Shown in pieces: positions 62,842 through 64,000 of a stretch of DNA of 64,000 nt. The stretch comes from Tilletiopsis washingtonensis. Its lineage: Eukaryota > Basidiomycota > Exobasidiomycetes > Entylomatales. A program made the position numbers and the translations under genes. The notes under the pieces are model-generated. The model saw only the letters and a list, made by a program, of their open reading frames with translations. It did not search any database and was not told the DNA's origin. The stretch is from the NCBI RefSeq assembly GCF_003144115.1, contig NW_020312010.1:1-64000 (forward strand), written 5' to 3'. Position 1 is the stretch's first letter. Every line of letters begins with the position of its first letter.

Positions 62842-63592
62842 CGACGCCAGTCCGCTCGCTCATCAAGCGTATCTCACGCCCTTCCAGCACCGTGCTCGCC
62901 ATCATTGCCTAGCACACGCCCATCATACGACTCTCTCGTCATGCCCCTCTTGATCCCCGCCGCTCTGCGCTCCTGTCCTTTTCCCTCGCACGATCGCGTC
63001 CCGTCTCCCTCACGCCCATTCATCGCCCAAGCCCACACGCTCACAGACATCGCTCCGCTCCTCCTCTCACACTCACACGTCTTTTCCTCCTCTGCCCGCC
63101 TCTTGTGCTCGCTCGCTCCTTCTCGGTCAATGCCAACTCATCCATCTTCATCGCCCATTGCGCCTCTGCCTGCTGCTCAGCCGGGGCGCGAGACACATAC
63201 TTCAAGAAGCGAGCAGTAGCGGCGCCACTTCTGTGACCTGGCGGGTCCTAGCGGTGGTCCCGCGACCTCGGCAAGAGCAGATCCTCCAGGGCTCGCGCAC
63301 TGGAGGGTGCTAAAAGGTGCTAGCGGACGCCGTCTAGGCGCGTGGCATGTGGCGTCCGCTCGCGCCGGCTAGGGTCGTGCGCGGCTGCTAGCGAGACAAC
63401 TTCAGGTGGACCCAGCGGCTCTGCTGCGAGCACAAACAGAAGAAGGAAGCATCGCATTTGGACACGACACGCGGCAGAGCCAGAGCGTGTCGTCTATGAC
63501 GAGGTACATTTCAAGGGCAGACAACGAAGGAGAAGCAAGGAATCGAGGGCCTCCCGCTCGGGTCGACGTACGATGACATGGTGGCGCGCCGC
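62842..63592. other. Convergent intergenic region, FPK1 / MET10
   Basis: 751 bp between two stops. The first 330 bases are strikingly C/T-rich on the + strand (CTCTC, TCCCTC and TCTCACAC words), as in the FPK1 3' untranslated region. Near 63235-63320 there is a short inverted-looking region with GGTCCTAGCGGTGGTCC and GTGCTAAAAGGTGCTAGC. No gene supported. Confidence 0.5.
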
Positions 63593-64000
63593 TTAGTAGA
63601 CCTCGAGCACGTAGCGCTCCTCCTCCTTGAGGTGCTCGATCTTCTCCTCTGCCTGCTCAGTGCTCATGCCCTGGTCGACGAAGCCGTCGATGAGCGCCTG
63701 CGTCACATCCGGCACGGGCTGCGTAGCAATGGAGGCGTCAGGATGTGTGCTGCGGCAGAGAGAGAGACACACGGCAAAGACGCACCCAGGTGGGACCGCA
63801 CAGGCACGCGTAGCCCTTGTGCTCCTCCTCCGTCGCCGAGAGGAGCTTGGTGATGGTGCCGGCGTGCTCGCGGATGCGGTCCTGGATGTAGCTGAAGAAG
63901 AAGCAATACGGTCAGTCCCCGGCAGCATGGCGCACGCTCCGCACCGGACTCACATCTTGTTCTTCTGGTCACGCGAGAAGGCGGTGAGCAGCGTGATGAG
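63593..64000 (-). CDS. MET10: Assimilatory sulfite reductase flavoprotein subunit, C-terminal part (cut by window edge)
   Basis: Flavoprotein that passes electrons from NADPH to the sulfite reductase haem subunit. Only the 3' end is present. Exons in transcription order: from beyond 64000 to 63954, then 63891-63786, then 63718-63593 with the stop at 63593-63595. The visible protein is ITLLTAFSRDQKNKIYIQDR, then EEEHKGYACLCGPTWPVPDV, and QALIDGFVDQGMSTEQAEEK to the end VLEVY. The AFSRDQ...KIYIQ and CGPTWPVPD stretches are the NADPH-binding end of the sulfite reductase/P450 reductase family; GPTWPVPD is typical of sulfite reductase. Introns are 62 and 67 nt, with GTGAGT and GTGCGT donors. The gene continues beyond the right edge. 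Confidence 0.85.

Overview
The window is a 64 kb piece of a gene-dense, GC-rich fungal nuclear genome. Spliced genes, a fungal-type Atg27, a DUF1748 protein, assimilatory sulfite reductase and an Fpk1/NRC-2 flippase kinase point to a basidiomycete, most likely in Ustilaginomycotina. That placement is inference from gene content and style, because no marker gene was compared. I reconstructed 27 protein genes, one of them cut by the right edge, with about 127 introns placed by hand. Nearly every intron is 44-70 nt with a GTGAGT, GTGAGC or GTGCGT donor, a CTGAC or CTNAC branch site close to the acceptor, and a CAG acceptor. Exon phases were summed for each model and every one closes on a stop codon.

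Layout from left to right: a CTG-rich low-complexity stretch; a coiled-coil protein (+); Sm-D3 (-); an arrestin-like protein (-) with five perfect 25-bp repeats just beyond its stop; glutamine-dependent NAD+ synthetase (+, 15 exons); sorting nexin 3 (+); an unknown coiled-coil protein (-); RNA polymerase III subunit RPC6 (+); Atg27 (-); ataxin-3 (+); a JmjC/zinc-finger protein (-); a Gyp8/TBC1D20-type Rab GAP (+); a DUF1748 protein (-); Ubc7 (+); a Sec14/CRAL-TRIO protein (+); Atp23 (+); PRA1/Yip3 (-); an M14 carboxypeptidase (+); ATP synthase subunit f (-); a SIMPL-domain protein (-); PRMT1 (+); an MFS transporter (-); deoxyhypusine synthase (+); an Inn1/Fic1-like C2 protein (-); a hormone-sensitive-lipase-like hydrolase (+); an unknown 217-residue protein (-); a 3.3 kb stretch with no gene I can support; Fpk1-like kinase (+); and the 3' end of the sulfite reductase flavoprotein gene (-).

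The genes are mostly housekeeping genes with unrelated jobs. No biosynthetic cluster, transposon, viral remnant, CRISPR array or RNA gene was recognised. Several products do act on related membrane and protein-quality tasks: Ubc7, ataxin-3 and Gyp8 with ER/ubiquitin turnover; Atg27, SNX3 and PRA1 with endosomal and Golgi traffic; Atp23 and Atp17 with the mitochondrial ATP synthase. I see no sign that this is more than chance neighbourhood. From about 11 kb onward, gene orientation alternates almost gene by gene, so many genes share short divergent promoters.

The least ordinary signals are an ultra-short 26-nt intron (and possibly two more of 22-34 and 29 nt), internal micro-exons of 10, 14 and 19 nt, a roughly 130-residue Ser/Arg/Lys-rich insert in RPC6, a JmjC protein whose iron-binding residues look lost, and the homogeneous 25-bp tandem array.
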